Source: Pseudomonas piscis
GTDB taxonomy: Bacteria > Pseudomonadota > Gammaproteobacteria > Pseudomonadales > Pseudomonadaceae
Direction: 5' to 3'
Length of the DNA: 64,000 nt
NCBI RefSeq assembly: GCF_009380155.1
Contig: NZ_WHUV01000001.1
Span: 1,116,001-1,180,000, forward strand
Below, one piece after another: positions 63,714 through 64,000 of this stretch. A program made the position numbers and the translations under genes. Each line of letters starts with the position of its first letter. The first letter of the stretch is position 1. The notes beneath the pieces were generated by a model. The model did not search any database, was not told the origin of the DNA, and saw nothing but the letters and a program-made list of their open reading frames with translations.

Positions 63714-64000
63714 TCAGAAGCGGACGTTGGCCGCCAGCTCTGCGGAACGCCCAGGGGCGACGATGGCGAACATGCCGACGTGGGACGCGTCGTAGTAGGT
63801 CTCGTCGGTGAGGTTGAGCAGGTTGAGTTGCAGGTCCAGGTTCCGGTTCACCCGATAGGCCAGCATGGCGTCGTAGCGCCAATAGGAATCGAGGCTGCGG
63901 GTGTTGGCGTCGTCGGTGTAGCGCTTGTCGACGTAGTTGGCCCCGGCCCCGACCTTCCAGCGATCGGTGAGGCTGTAGGTGGTCCAGGCCGAACCGCTGT
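63714..64000 (-). CDS. TonB-dependent siderophore-type receptor, C-terminal part
   Basis: Translation of the minus strand to the TGA at 63714-63716 gives a typical receptor C-terminus: WKVGAGANYVDKRYTDD, DAMLAYRVNRNLDLQLNLLNLTDETYYD and a terminal Phe (AANVRF). The N-terminus lies beyond the window edge. This barrel ending is common in siderophore receptors; the ligand cannot be named. Confidence 0.85.
   Translation of the reverse strand, partial: SGSAWTTYSLTDRWKVGAGANYVDKRYTDDANTRSLDSYWRYDAMLAYRVNRNLDLQLNLLNLTDETYYDASHVGMFAIVAPGRSAELAANVRF

Overview
The window is bacterial chromosome from a Pseudomonas, most likely of the fluorescens group (P. protegens/P. chlororaphis-like). It is GC-rich and densely coded, with many ATGA/GTGA/TTGA start-stop overlaps and typical pseudomonad families: BglX, FosA, FecI/FecR/TonB-receptor signalling, a 4-hydroxyproline epimerase/dehydrogenase operon and SsuABC-like transporters. 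It carries about 62 protein genes. No tRNA, rRNA, insertion sequence, phage or CRISPR array was seen.

Layout. 1-584: end of a beta-lactamase-fold hydrolase and a small secreted protein. 595-5612: M20 amidohydrolase, MFS symporter, amidase and IclR regulator, with an IclR-like palindrome in front. 5817-7557: YceI and a phospholipase D/cardiolipin synthase-like enzyme. 7581-7716: intergenic repeat. 7789-10080: BglX. 10413-13378: LemA and three TPM-domain proteins. 13508-16807: methyltransferase, DMT exporter, DJ-1/PfpI protein, RHH protein. 16955-17908: candidate toxin-antitoxin pair with a palindromic operator. 18074-22264: Fur-type, heme-like cell-surface signalling system (TonB receptor, anti-sigma, ECF sigma).

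22419-31527 looks like an organosulfur module. A four-domain rhodanese protein and a cysteine dioxygenase-like enzyme diverge from a LysR regulator, an SsuCB-type ABC transporter, an acyl-CoA-dehydrogenase-like monooxygenase, a D-2-hydroxyacid dehydrogenase, a class II aldolase and a Tat-exported binding protein. An M19 dipeptidase follows. 32772-34589 is an AbiE-like (type IV) toxin-antitoxin pair with a 10-bp inverted-repeat operator.

34853-45143 is the most unusual part. A Tat-exported flavin amine oxidase, a secreted RidA protein, a TonB receptor and a binding protein are followed by a compact operon: a 2OG-Fe(II) oxygenase, a tRNA-dependent cyclodipeptide synthase of the XYP type, a DHA2 MFS exporter and an NtaA/SnaA/DszA-type flavin monooxygenase. 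This architecture suggests an undescribed small-molecule pathway.

45206-57795 is mixed housekeeping and accessory content: YegP; a lipoprotein; a DHDPS-family/class II aldolase operon facing an XRE-cupin regulator across a perfect operator; a DUF4917 SIR2-like protein; an Fe-alcohol dehydrogenase; tandem secreted paralogues; FosA; a LysE exporter; a PAS-GAF-GGDEF cyclase; DUF4142; GNAT; AraC. 57897-61442 is the hydroxyproline operon (epimerase and a three-subunit D-hydroxyproline dehydrogenase), next to an APC amino-acid permease (62024-63595). The window ends inside a TonB-dependent receptor on the minus strand.
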